From: Nitrobacter sp039808345
GTDB taxonomy: Bacteria; Pseudomonadota; Alphaproteobacteria; Rhizobiales; Xanthobacteraceae
Length of the DNA: 64,000 nucleotides
Assembly: GCF_047824785.1 (NCBI RefSeq)
Contig: NZ_CP181167.1
Location: 1,612,001-1,676,000, forward strand
Direction: 5' to 3'
Shown: positions 24,632 to 32,139 of the stretch, in pieces
How the letters are laid out: every line of letters begins with the position of its first letter
Numbering within the stretch: position 1 is the stretch's first letter
The notes under the pieces: model-generated
Told to the model about the DNA's origin: nothing
What the model saw: the letters and a program-made list of their open reading frames with translations, nothing else
The model's database searches: none
Translations under genes and position numbers: made by a program

Positions 24632-25819
24632 TCATGCCCGGCTTGCCTTCTTCTCCTGACGTTTGCGGAGGATATAGGCCGCGCGGCGCAGGGGGTCACG
24701 CACCAGCTTGCGCAGCGCGATCGCTGCTCGCGCGAGCGAAATAACAGGATCGCTTCGCCGAAGCGGGATCAGCACGTCGCCGATCAAAAGCCGTCCGCGC
24801 CAGATCGGGTCGATCATCGGATGATCCGGATCGGCGGTGGAGTCCGCCATGGTGATCGCGGGGTCGGCGCAGAGATGGCGGGTGAGATCGAGTGTCAGCT
24901 GCACGCCGGGTGAAAACTTCGCGAAACTCTCGTCAATGCCCAGCTTGAAATAAAACGCGCGGTCCTGGTGGCGAACCACGATCGCCGCCGCCACGGGCGT
25001 CGGACCGGCGCGCAGCGTGACGATTTCACACTGGCCTCGCGTGGCGAGCGCCGGCGCGGCGCGGCGGATGAAATCCGCATCACCGCCATTCTGGATCAAT
25101 GCGGTTCCCCGCTGCGCCTTCCAGCCGCTGGCTTCCAGCACGAGGAAGATTTCAAGCGCCTGCGCGACCTCGGCGGCAGAGCGCGCGACCTTGAACGACA
25201 CTTCGCCATGCTCGGCAAGGCGGTTACGCTGGCGTCGCAACTCCTTGAGCTTCTTCGCTCCCAGCGCCTCGCGCAGCAATCCTTCCGCCTCGCGGGTGGC
25301 GTCCAGGCAGGCGCGCGCCTGGCCATTCAGCCTGTGCGGCTGGAGGCCGTCGCGTTCGAGGGCCGCCGTAAAGGCTTTCATGGCGGCGCCATCGAGCGTG
25401 ACGTTGCGCAGGATCAGCGCGCGTTGGCCGAGGGCCCGCGCCTCGCGCAGTAGCGCCGCCGCGGCTTGATCCGCACGGTCGCGGTCGAGCAGTGGCGTGC
25501 AAAGCGCGTGGTAAGGATCGGCGCTGACCAGAAGGGGAAGCGGAATCCGGTAAGCTCGCCAGGCGGAGATAACCGGGATCAGCCCGATGAGAGTGCCGGC
25601 GTCCGTTTCGCCGGGCGAACGATCGGAACGCGCCGTCAGAGCCGCCGCGCGCGTTCCGCCGCGCGCCGCGCCATTCAGCGCCAAATCCCAATCGGCGAGA
25701 TAGTAGCCGTTCGGCTCGACAGCACGGTCGGCGAGCGATCGCCACTGGTCGGGATCCAGCGATGCAACGCCAGCCGCTCGATGTCGCGCGCGCAGCGGCG
25801 CGGCTACGAACTCATTCAT
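24632..25819 (-). CDS. GNAT-type acetyltransferase of the CelD/BioF2-like family
   Basis: 395 residues from ATG 25819 (MNEFVAAPLRARH); the open frame continues upstream to 25981 but that part translates a palindromic repeat. Two halves resemble the tandem GNAT layout of the FemAB/CelD group: WRSLADRAVEPNGYYLADWD in the N-terminal half and LEIFLVLEASGWKAQRGTALI, EIVTLRAGPTPVAAAIVVRHQDRAFYFKLGIDESFAKFSPGVQL in the C-terminal half, where the acyl-CoA loop is expected. Members of this family sit in polysaccharide or cellulose loci, but no such genes are near. The acyl acceptor is unknown. Confidence 0.72.
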   Translation of the reverse strand: MNEFVAAPLRARHRAAGVASLDPDQWRSLADRAVEPNGYYLADWDLALNGAARGGTRAAALTARSDRSPGETDAGTLIGLIPVISAWRAYRIPLPLLVSADPYHALCTPLLDRDRADQAAAALLREARALGQRALILRNVTLDGAAMKAFTAALERDGLQPHRLNGQARACLDATREAEGLLREALGAKKLKELRRQRNRLAEHGEVSFKVARSAAEVAQALEIFLVLEASGWKAQRGTALIQNGGDADFIRRAAPALATRGQCEIVTLRAGPTPVAAAIVVRHQDRAFYFKLGIDESFAKFSPGVQLTLDLTRHLCADPAITMADSTADPDHPMIDPIWRGRLLIGDVLIPLRRSDPVISLARAAIALRKLVRDPLRRAAYILRKRQEKKASRA

Positions 25820-26255
25820 CAGCAACGACGAGAGCCAAACTGGCAGTATCGACCATGTCCGCAATCCCATAAGGCGGCGAGGCGAGGGCGCGTAGGCCGC
25901 CGCTGCCCTGCCGTGATGGCGACAGACTAGAGCATCGGACCCGAAAGTGGGAACCGGTTTCGGGATAAATCCGATGCTCAATCAATTAACTGGAGCGTTT
26001 TCGAGCGAAGTGGAAACCGCTTCACGTGAAGAAAACGCGCCAAAACAACAATCTAGAGCTTCGCTTCTGATTCAATCAGAAGCGATCATGCTCTGCCGGT
26101 ATGATCCGGACCCGCCGAGGCGGTAGAAAAGATACGGGTCGGTCCGACCGGCGATATCACGAAGCGGTCGTGCCTGCGAAATTTGCTCGGATGATGAACC
26201 GTCGCGCCGCGCGGGCCGACAACCGTCGAGCAAGGATGTTTACGCGGAGCCTCCC
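25820..26255. repeat. Gap with composite palindromic repeat (25928-26094)
   Basis: Three modules in a row: AGAGCATCGGACC...GGTCCGATGCTC-type (25928-25979), GCGTTTTCGAGCG...CGTGAAGAAAACGC (25995-26038) and AGAGCTTCGCTTCTGATTC...GCTCT (26054-26093). The first module with its neighbour CAATCAATTAACTGGAGC is the reverse of part of the 105-base composite at 19220-19324, but cut and joined to another module. The rest of the gap holds the promoter side of the caspase gene; no gene seen. Confidence 0.8.
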
Positions 26256-27710
26256 ATGACATTTTCGATGATTCGCTCGATCGTTTTCGGGGCGATCGCC
26301 GCGATCGTGCTGATCGCGCCTCCGGCTGCCGCAGAGAACCGGCTGGCGCTGGTGATCGGCCAGTCGGCCTATCGCGCGGTGACGCCGCTGCCAAATCCCG
26401 GAAATGACGCCAAAGCCATGACCCAGATGCTTGGCGACGCCGGTTTCGACGTGCTGACCGCCTCCGACCTGTCGCAGACCGAAATGCGGGAGAAGGTCGG
26501 TGAGTTCGCGGCAAGGATCGCCGAGAAGGGCCCCGACACCGTCGCGCTGGTTTTCTATGCCGGGCACGGCTTGCAGGTCGACGGCGAGAACTTCCTGGTT
26601 CCGGTCGATCTCGATCCGAAGCGCGAAGCCGATATTCCGCTCCAGGCGGTTCGCCTGAATGACATCATGAATACGCTGACGTCGGTTCCGAGCCGGATGC
26701 GAATCGTTTTGCTCGACGCGTGCCGGAATAACCCGTTCCCCGCCATCAACAAGACGGTAGGGCACGGCCTGGCCATCGTCGACGCCAAGGTGGCGGCGCC
26801 TGGCACGTTCCTGTCTTTCTCCACCTCGCCGGGAGCGGAGGCTGAAGACGGCGCGGGCACCGACAGCCCTTATACGGCTGCGCTGTTGTCCGCCGGCCGG
26901 CAGCCGGGACTTTCGATCGAGGAGGCGTTCAAGCGCGTCCGGCTGGAGGTCAACAAGGCGACGAATGGCCGCCAGACTCCGTGGGACAGTTCCTCGCTGA
27001 CGGACGGTTTCCAGTTTTTCCCCGGGACCGCCGAAGCCGGCGCCACGCCGCCGGCTGATTCGAAAATCAAGCGGACGGTCGCGGAATGGCGCCGCGAGTT
27101 GAAAGGCAAGACCGCCGAGCAGGCGCACGAACTGATCGTCAGCGACGGCAGCGGTCAGGCTTATGAGGCGTTCGTCGGCCTCTATGCGGACTCGCCGTTC
27201 GATCTGGAAGCGCGGCAGTGGCTCGATCGTCAGCGCCGGATGCAGGCCTGGAACAGGGCGGTTCTCACCAATACGGCGGCTGGTTATCGGGCCTTCCTCG
27301 CCGAATACTCCGATAGCGACCTGACGCCGACGGCGCGCAAGCTGGAGGAGCGTCTGCGTAGCCGGCCCGGTAATCCGGGTGTGGCGGTTGCCGCTGCCGC
27401 GGCTGGTCCGACCTGTTCCTGCAGCACGCCGCCGCGGGAGCCGAAGAAAAAGGCGGAAACGCCCAGGAAGAAGCAGGCAAAGCAGGATCGTTCGCGGAAC
27501 GAAGACACGCCTCCGCGCCGTCGCCAGCGCCGGCCCACTTATTATGCTGATGACGTGCCGCCGCCACCTCCGCCGCCCAGCGTCGTGCCGGTGCCCCTGC
27601 CGATACCCTCCATCGGCATCGGCGGTTTTGGCGGAGGATTCGGGCGCGGCGGCGGGTACGGTGGTTCCGGGCGCGGAGGAAGCATGGGCGGCTCGACGGG
27701 TCGATACTGA
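26256..27710 (+). CDS. Secreted caspase-fold protease (peptidase C14 family)
   Basis: 484 residues. Signal peptide (IRSIVFGAIAAIVLIAPPAAA), then a caspase-like p20 domain: RLALVIGQSAYRAVTPLPNPGNDA, the catalytic His in FYAGHGLQ (His104) and Cys in LLDACRNNP (Cys156). SFSTSPGAEAEDGAG and SPYTAALL are further family blocks. After the domain (about 270) comes a region with DSPFDLEARQWLDRQ and AYRAFLAEYSDSDLTPTARK, resembling repeats seen in other bacterial caspase-like proteins, then a Lys/Arg-rich segment and a Pro-rich and Gly-rich tail (about 430-484). Bacterial members cut after basic residues or have unknown roles. It is probably periplasmic. No neighbour suggests a pathway. Confidence 0.88.
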   Translation: MTFSMIRSIVFGAIAAIVLIAPPAAAENRLALVIGQSAYRAVTPLPNPGNDAKAMTQMLGDAGFDVLTASDLSQTEMREKVGEFAARIAEKGPDTVALVFYAGHGLQVDGENFLVPVDLDPKREADIPLQAVRLNDIMNTLTSVPSRMRIVLLDACRNNPFPAINKTVGHGLAIVDAKVAAPGTFLSFSTSPGAEAEDGAGTDSPYTAALLSAGRQPGLSIEEAFKRVRLEVNKATNGRQTPWDSSSLTDGFQFFPGTAEAGATPPADSKIKRTVAEWRRELKGKTAEQAHELIVSDGSGQAYEAFVGLYADSPFDLEARQWLDRQRRMQAWNRAVLTNTAAGYRAFLAEYSDSDLTPTARKLEERLRSRPGNPGVAVAAAAAGPTCSCSTPPREPKKKAETPRKKQAKQDRSRNEDTPPRRRQRRPTYYADDVPPPPPPPSVVPVPLPIPSIGIGGFGGGFGRGGGYGGSGRGGSMGGSTGRY

Positions 27711-27918
27711 GATCCTAATTCGGACACGCTCCGAGCGGGATCGGCGCAGGCCGGTCCCGTTTCAACCTCCTCACGGTTGCGGTGAATCAAGATGATGCGC
27801 CTGCGTCAGTGCCAGCCACTTCATCTTGTTGCGGAGCGTCACGGCGCTTTCGAGCGGCGAGCCGCTTGAAACCACGAGGATCGCGCGTTTATGCTGTCCG
27901 CTGTGGGGAGGAGTTCCG

Positions 27919-28173
27919 ATGAAGGTTGTATGTGCATCCATGCTCTTGGCGGTCCTGATGTCGGGGCCGGCTTTCGCCCAGGCGCCGCAGTTCAACATGA
28001 TGGCTGATGCGCCTGGAAAGACGCCGGATCAGATCGAGAGGCAAAAGGCCCTTGAAAAGGCTTACAGAGAGTCGCTGCGAAAGATTCCTGATGCGGCGGT
28101 GGTCGACGATCCCTGGGGAGGCGTTCGAAACACGAGCCAGTCCAAGACCACCTCCAAAAGCAGACAGCCCTGA
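27919..28173 (+). CDS. Small secreted protein, unknown function
   Basis: 84 residues from ATG 27919, with GGAGGAG 5 bases upstream. Signal peptide MKVVCASMLLAVLMSGPAFA is cut before QAPQF. The mature part is short, charged and helical (TPDQIERQKALEKAYRESLRK) and ends in a basic Ser/Lys tail. No family name that I can give; short periplasmic proteins with the motif DPWGGVR are common in Bradyrhizobiaceae. The frame is open further upstream but the ribosome site decides this start. Confidence 0.75.
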   Translation: MKVVCASMLLAVLMSGPAFAQAPQFNMMADAPGKTPDQIERQKALEKAYRESLRKIPDAAVVDDPWGGVRNTSQSKTTSKSRQP

Positions 28174-28719
28174 CGACGCGCTGTTTCCCGCTGACGCCGC
28201 GACGTTGACGTCGGTTGCCGGCGCCAGGGGGCCATCTATCAGCCTCAACCGGCTATCCGCTTTTCCGTCGTTCGGGTCGTGTTGCCTCCAAGCGTGACCA
28301 GCGCTCCAAACAACAACGTCACCTGAGCGGAATATGATCGCCCGGTGACGTTGTGCATAGGACTGGGCAATGCAATCCCCCAGCCCTTTTTGGGTCAGCG
28401 TACCGCGGGAAAGGTTCAAACGGGATCCTGGCCGGAGACAGGCGAAGTTTGTCTCGGCTTTAGCCAGCCGGCGGGAGGCTTCCGTGACGCGTTTTCCTCA
28501 CGCGAATCGAATTCCACTTCGCTCGAAAACGCTATAGCTCAGGCAAGAGCTTCCCTGATCGTCCCTGTGATAACTACCGATCGCTTTTCAGCGCGGCTTA
28601 TGCCGGCCCGCCGTCGGGAGCGGCCAGTGATTCGGTCAAAGGACGCCAATTGGAAAGTTTTGATTAAGATTCGACGCTCATTCTAGCCAGACCTGTTTTT
28701 GCGTACCGGGAGAAACATC
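28174..28719. repeat. Gap holding a palindromic module at 28484-28535
   Basis: The module is of the CGTTTTCCTCACGCG...GCTCGAAAACGC type with AATTCC instead of the usual ACCGGTT core. The other sequence shows nothing I can support; a frame at 28345-28686 crosses the repeat and is not regarded as a gene. Confidence 0.65.
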
Positions 28720-28821
28720 ATGCTGACCACCGAACCTGGTTTGGCCCGGAATTTTCTCAATATCGCATTGGGGGGCTTTGGCGTGCTTGTCGCGGTGCTG
28801 ATTGGGGTGGCGCTCGGCTGA
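28720..28821 (+). CDS. 33-residue membrane peptide
   Basis: ATG 28720 to TGA 28819-28821, with CGGGAG 6 bases upstream as ribosome site. The sequence begins MLTTEPGLARNF and continues as one hydrophobic helix (IALGGFGVLVAVLIGVALG) ending the protein. Too short for standard gene calls. A good ribosome site and a clean C-terminal helix support it; no homologue can be named. Confidence 0.5.
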   Translation: MLTTEPGLARNFLNIALGGFGVLVAVLIGVALG

Positions 28822-28844
28822 GACACCTGCAAGATATCCACGGC

Positions 28845-28947
28845 TGGAGCCTTGCTTCTGATGGAATCAGAAGCGAGGCTCCATAATCTTGATTTAACGC
28901 GTTTTCTTCACGCGAACAGGTCATCCGCGTCGCTCGAAAACGCTATA
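28845..28947. repeat. Composite palindromic repeat
   Basis: Two modules: GGAGCCTTGCTTCTGAT...ATCAGAAGCGAGGCTCC (28845-28882) and CGTTTTCTTCACGCG...GCTCGAAAACGC (28898-28943). Confidence 0.85.
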
Positions 28948-29030
28948 GGGGTAGTGTACAAAGGGCAGTAGACATTTGTCCGGAAGCTGCGGCTCGATCG
29001 ACCGGAGCAACCGACACCGGAGCAACCGAC

Positions 29031-29480
29031 GTGGGTAACAGCAGCGGCGGGTTGGACAAGGGACTGATGGCCCTGATCCAGAACGTTTTGGGGACTCGCC
29101 CTCACGCGCCCCCGCCGGAGCCCGAACTGCCCGACGACAATCGGAGCTCCTCGGAGTCGCCTGGCGCTGAAATCTCGCCGCCACCGGATGCAGAAGGGTC
29201 AACTGAAGAAGCCGGCGCGCCGCTGCCGGACCAGCCGGAGAGTGACGATCGCCGCAAGACCGCGGACGAACTGGCGGGCATCATTCTGAAGGCGCTGCAA
29301 ACGCTCGACGGTGCGCCGGCCCGTGGGTTCGTGGTGACCATCTATGGCGGCAACCCATGGAACGCGATGCTGACGATCAAGCCGGAAGCCGGGCCAATCG
29401 CCGATCCAGGCCTGTGGCGTGCGCGCGTTCGGGATATGGCTGCGCGGTTACGTCAGGATTTTGATCTGGCGGAGACATAG
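29031..29480 (+). CDS. Hypothetical protein, 149 residues
   Basis: Starts at GTG 29031 (MGNSSGGLDKGLMALIQNVLG); ends TAG. The first third is helical, then a long acidic, proline- and serine-rich disordered stretch (about 25-80), then a compact C-terminal part (TADELAGIILKALQTLDGAPARG, FVVTIYGGNPWNAMLTIKP, WRARVRDMAARLRQDF) that looks folded. No family recognised. The ordered C-terminal pattern and codon use fitting the neighbours support a real gene. The start is uncertain, as no strong ribosome site is seen. Confidence 0.6.
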   Translation: MGNSSGGLDKGLMALIQNVLGTRPHAPPPEPELPDDNRSSSESPGAEISPPPDAEGSTEEAGAPLPDQPESDDRRKTADELAGIILKALQTLDGAPARGFVVTIYGGNPWNAMLTIKPEAGPIADPGLWRARVRDMAARLRQDFDLAET

Positions 29481-29554
29481 CGGCCGAGCAGGGCGCCACC
29501 GAACAGAGCGCAGTTGAACGGAGCAGCCTGTCAGGTAAGGGCGTCGTGGTCCGG

Positions 29555-29653
29555 TCAAGGCCGCGACCAGTAGCCGTCAATCGCGTGAGCCAGGAAAATG
29601 CCGGCGCTCATAAATCCAAAGAGGGTGGTGATCGTTTCCAGCATCTTACTCAT
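29555..29653 (-). CDS. 32-residue membrane peptide
   Basis: ATG 29653 to TGA 29555, on the minus strand. MSKMLETITTLFGF is followed by MSAGIFLAHAIDGYWSRP, a single hydrophobic helix with a polar end. AGCAGG directly before the start is a weak ribosome site. The sequence has the look of the small 'SIFLAHA..DAY' peptides I associate with Bradyrhizobium-type genomes (from memory, uncertain). It lies in an otherwise empty stretch. Confidence 0.5.
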   Translation of the reverse strand: MSKMLETITTLFGFMSAGIFLAHAIDGYWSRP

Positions 29654-30003
29654 CCTGCTACCCAGCGGCTGTCAGCAAATGCAAATCGTATTGCACAGTC
29701 AAAAGGATTCTGGCGACGCGGCGGACTCCCCTTCGTGCTGATGATTTCCGGCAACACCGCTGCTGGCTCGCACTGTCTCTATTCTGGGAGCTGGGGATTT
29801 AACCTTCGGAGCCGAAGCTCGCTACGCGCGATGGCCTTCGCTGCGTCGTGCGCAGGGCCTCATGAACGCGGCACGGATCATAGGCCATCATGTACGACAT
29901 GCAGCGCGACCGCTGTAACGTGATGATCAAGCTTCGTTGGAGAAGCCGGTTGGTCGCGTGAAAGATCGATGTCGCCTACATGCCTCCGACCGTTTTCCGT
30001 AAG
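29654..30003. other. Gap before IS copy 2
   Basis: 350 bases with no supported gene. It is probably debris flanking the IS; a frame at 29546-29923 has no protein-like character. Confidence 0.4.
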
Positions 30004-30064
30004 TGAGGTGGACCCGCTTGGTGAGACAGTTTGGCGGCCTGGCTAAGGTGGATCGGGTTCGTTT

Positions 30065-30901
30065 CTACGCCGCCAATTGCTCCGTCATTTCCGCCATAGC
30101 ATGGACTTCGTCGGGCGTCCTGCCGGCGAAGGTCGAGTGCGGGCGTCGCCGGTTGTAATAGTCTATCCAGGAGCCGATGCCGCAGCGGGCTTGGCTTCCC
30201 GTTTCGAATGTGCTGAGGAAGACGCACTCATATTTGAGGCTGCGCCACAGTCGTTCGATGAAGACGTTGTCCATCCAGCGGCCGCGCCCGTCCATGGAGA
30301 TGCGGATGCCGGCATCCTTCAGCGTCGTCGTGAAGGCGAAGCTAGTGAACTGCGAGCCTTGGTCGGTGTTGAAGATGTCGGGCCTGCCATGGCAGGCGAT
30401 CGCCTCTTCGAGAGCGGCAACACAGAAGTCGGCATCCATCGTGTTCGACAACCGCCAGGCCAGGACCTTGCGGCTGAACCAGTCCATGATGGCCACGAGG
30501 TAAAGGAAGCCGCGCCGCATCGGGATATAGGTCACATCGGCACACCAAACGTGATCCGGCCGCTCGATCGCCAGGTGCCGCAGCAGGTAGGGATAGATGC
30601 GATGCTGCGGATGCGGCTCGCTGGTTCTCGGCGCCTGGTAGATCGGCGACAGACCGATCTTGCGCATCAGCCGCCGGACCCGCTTGCGACCCACGCACCA
30701 GCCCTGACGCCGCAGATGCCGGGCCATCTGCCGGGAGCCATACCAGGGCGTCTCCATGAAGGCCTCGTCGATGGTGCGCATCAGTTCGAGGTTCTCGGGC
30801 GTCTCGCCGGCGGGCTGTCGGTAGAACGACGCCCGCGAGATCGAGACCAGTTCGCACTGGCGGCGGATCGAGAGCCGGTTGTGATCGGGGTCAATCATCA
30901 T
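30065..30901 (-). CDS. IS3-family transposase OrfB (copy 2)
   Basis: 278 residues, same sequence as OrfB of copies 1 and 3, with DDE residues in VWCADVTYIP, FNTDQGSQF and NVFIERLWRS. Because the orfA start and left inverted repeat of this copy are gone, the OrfAB fusion cannot be made from it; only OrfB alone could be translated, from its own ATGATG. Confidence 0.93.
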   Translation of the reverse strand: MMIDPDHNRLSIRRQCELVSISRASFYRQPAGETPENLELMRTIDEAFMETPWYGSRQMARHLRRQGWCVGRKRVRRLMRKIGLSPIYQAPRTSEPHPQHRIYPYLLRHLAIERPDHVWCADVTYIPMRRGFLYLVAIMDWFSRKVLAWRLSNTMDADFCVAALEEAIACHGRPDIFNTDQGSQFTSFAFTTTLKDAGIRISMDGRGRWMDNVFIERLWRSLKYECVFLSTFETGSQARCGIGSWIDYYNRRRPHSTFAGRTPDEVHAMAEMTEQLAA

Positions 30902-30918
30902 TCTCCTCCGATCCAGGC

Positions 30919-31162
30919 TCAGCGATCGAAGGCCTTGGCCAAAAAATCCCGCTCAACGACAAGCTGGCCAATCTTGGCGTGCAGCTTGGTCACCTCGGCT
31001 TCCCGGCCGACCTGCGCATCAGCAGCCTTGTCGTCGAACGTCTTGGCCAGGTTCTCGATGGCCTGCCGTTTCCACTGCGTAATCTGGTTCGGATGAAGCT
31101 GGTGCTTTGTCGCCAGTTCCGAAATCGTCCGCTCGCCACGGATCGCCTCAAGCGCAACCTTG
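30919..31162 (-). pseudogene. IS3-family transposase OrfA, 5'-truncated (copy 2)
   Basis: Contains the C-terminal about 80 codons of OrfA (from KVALEAIRG on) without a start codon. The break is at 31162. The leucine-zipper end and the T6G slip site remain. Confidence 0.9.
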
Positions 31163-31596
31163 AGCGCGCAGACGATGCGCTGCAGGTAAAGCTCCGGGCG
31201 TTCATTGCGGATGAACTGCGGGCTTGGGAAAAGACTTTCCCGGATGAATTGTGGGCTGAATTTGGCAGGCTCACCAATTGGAGGGGCAATCTGAAAAGCC
31301 GACCTAAATGGTGGGGCAAGCTCGTTATTGAACTAATCTACGACACGCTTGATCCGGACGTGGCCGAATATCTTAAGAACAACAAACCGCCCCCGGGCGT
31401 CCGTTGGCATCGACAGTTGACTGAAAATATCGGTGTTAGGGCTCTTGTCTCGCGCTGTTACGAAGTGATCGGAATGGCAAAAGAGTGTCGTGATATGAGG
31501 GAGCTTCGAGACAAAGTTGCCCGCCATTACGGGCGGCAGGTTATGCAGTTTTCATTGTCTCTACCGAATCCAGAAATGAAAGAGGCCGCCCACTGA
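31163..31596 (+). pseudogene. P63C-domain protein, C-terminal remnant
   Basis: About 144 codons in one open frame, with no start; it begins exactly at the IS junction. The sequence shows the P63C domain pattern: WEKTFPDELWAEFGRLTNW, then KWWGKLVIELIYDTLDPDV, PPGVRWHRQLTENIG and IGMAKECRDMRELRDKVARHYG. P63C proteins occur in phage and mobile DNA and their function is poorly known. The stop lies in the loop of a terminator hairpin. Composition is more AT-rich (about half GC in the 60 bases I counted) than nearby core genes, in line with transfer. Confidence 0.8.
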
Positions 31597-31614
31597 GGCG
31601 GCCTCTGTCTTTTT
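31581..31614. terminator. Intrinsic terminator, probably bidirectional
   Basis: A perfect 10-bp stem AGAGGCCGCC / GGCGGCCTCT with loop CACTGA (31581-31606), followed by GTCTTTTT on the plus strand. It ends the P63C remnant, whose TGA is in the loop, and stands 2 bases before the 3' end of the convergent small gene. Confidence 0.85.
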
Positions 31615-31615
31615 G

Positions 31616-31825
31616 TCATTTATTTTTGGCGTTATAAATAGCGCGGGCGATGGCATCTTCTTTCCCGCCGGGGTGCGGTCCATCCCAAAAACCGCCAGCC
31701 GTGCCCGTTCCTATCCTACCGTCGTCAAGTACGACTTTAACATCATATCTGTCCGTAAAGACCGACCCTTCAGTTTTTTGGACCGTTACCGAAATAGCCT
31801 TTGCGTCATCCTTCTCTTTACTCAT
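31616..31825 (-). CDS. Hypothetical protein, 69 residues
   Basis: Starts at ATG 31825 (MSKEKDDAKAIS), with GGAG 6 bases upstream; two earlier in-frame ATGs are closer to that site. The pattern ISVTVQKTEGSVFTDRYDVKVVLDDGRIGTG reads as a small beta-rich domain, ending in GGKEDAIARAIYNAKNK helix. No family recognised. It lies in the accessory stretch with the P63C remnant, tail to tail across a terminator, and is likely part of the same transferred piece. Confidence 0.6.
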   Translation of the reverse strand: MSKEKDDAKAISVTVQKTEGSVFTDRYDVKVVLDDGRIGTGTAGGFWDGPHPGGKEDAIARAIYNAKNK

Positions 31826-31967
31826 CGCCATCTCCATGCTGCTCGTAGTGCCTCAAGGTTGTTTCGTTTGAGGCCAACGCCGCGCAGGAACTTTGGCATG
31901 GTTAATCGAACTTCAAATACTCAACAATTATTGCGAATTCTCACAGCAGTCGGCATGTCGGGAAACT

Positions 31968-32017
31968 AGGCCACTCCCAAAATCAAACTAGGCCACTGAG
32001 GGTTAAAACAGGCCAGT
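31968..32017. repeat. Triple short direct repeat AGGCCA(C/G)T
   Basis: AGGCCACT at 31968-31975 and 31990-31997 and AGGCCAGT at 32010-32017, spaced 22 and 20 bases. Terminal arrays of this kind occur at ends of IS21-type elements; no transposase of that family is near, so it may be a remnant end. It sits just upstream of the recA SOS box. Confidence 0.45.
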
Positions 32018-32033
32018 ACCCTTCTCCTCAAAG

Positions 32034-32048
32034 GAACATATTGCGAAC
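32034..32048 (+). promoter_or_regulatory. LexA-binding SOS box of recA
   Basis: GAAC at 32034-32037 and GAAC at 32045-32048 with exactly 7 bases between, the alphaproteobacterial LexA box GAAC-N7-GAAC. A third GAAC follows at 32052. It lies about 90 bases before the recA start, so recA should be induced by DNA damage. Confidence 0.88.
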
Positions 32049-32139
32049 TTAGAACAAATAGGGTACACTATTTCATCTGATCCACCACGGCGCCATTCGT
32101 TGTCCCGCTCGCGAATCCCGTTCATAAGGAGCCCGGTTT

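Larger units (their letters stand above)
30004..31162 (-). mobile_element. IS3-family insertion sequence, copy 2 (5'-truncated)
   Basis: 1159 bp on the minus strand. The right inverted repeat (TGAGGTGGACCCGC) is at 30004. At the other end the match to copies 1 and 3 stops after AACCTTG at 31162, so 104 bases are missing: the left inverted repeat and the first codons of orfA. OrfB is intact. The junction runs straight into a P63C-domain remnant, so a deletion or a second insertion removed the IS end. It cannot transpose on its own but its OrfB frame is still open. Confidence 0.93.

Noticed and set aside
28345..28686. 113-codon frame
   Set aside because: It runs through a palindromic repeat and has no protein-like pattern outside it.
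31616..31825. Antitoxin of a toxin-antitoxin pair with the P63C remnant
   Set aside because: Convergent orientation, a terminator between them and no known toxin fold.
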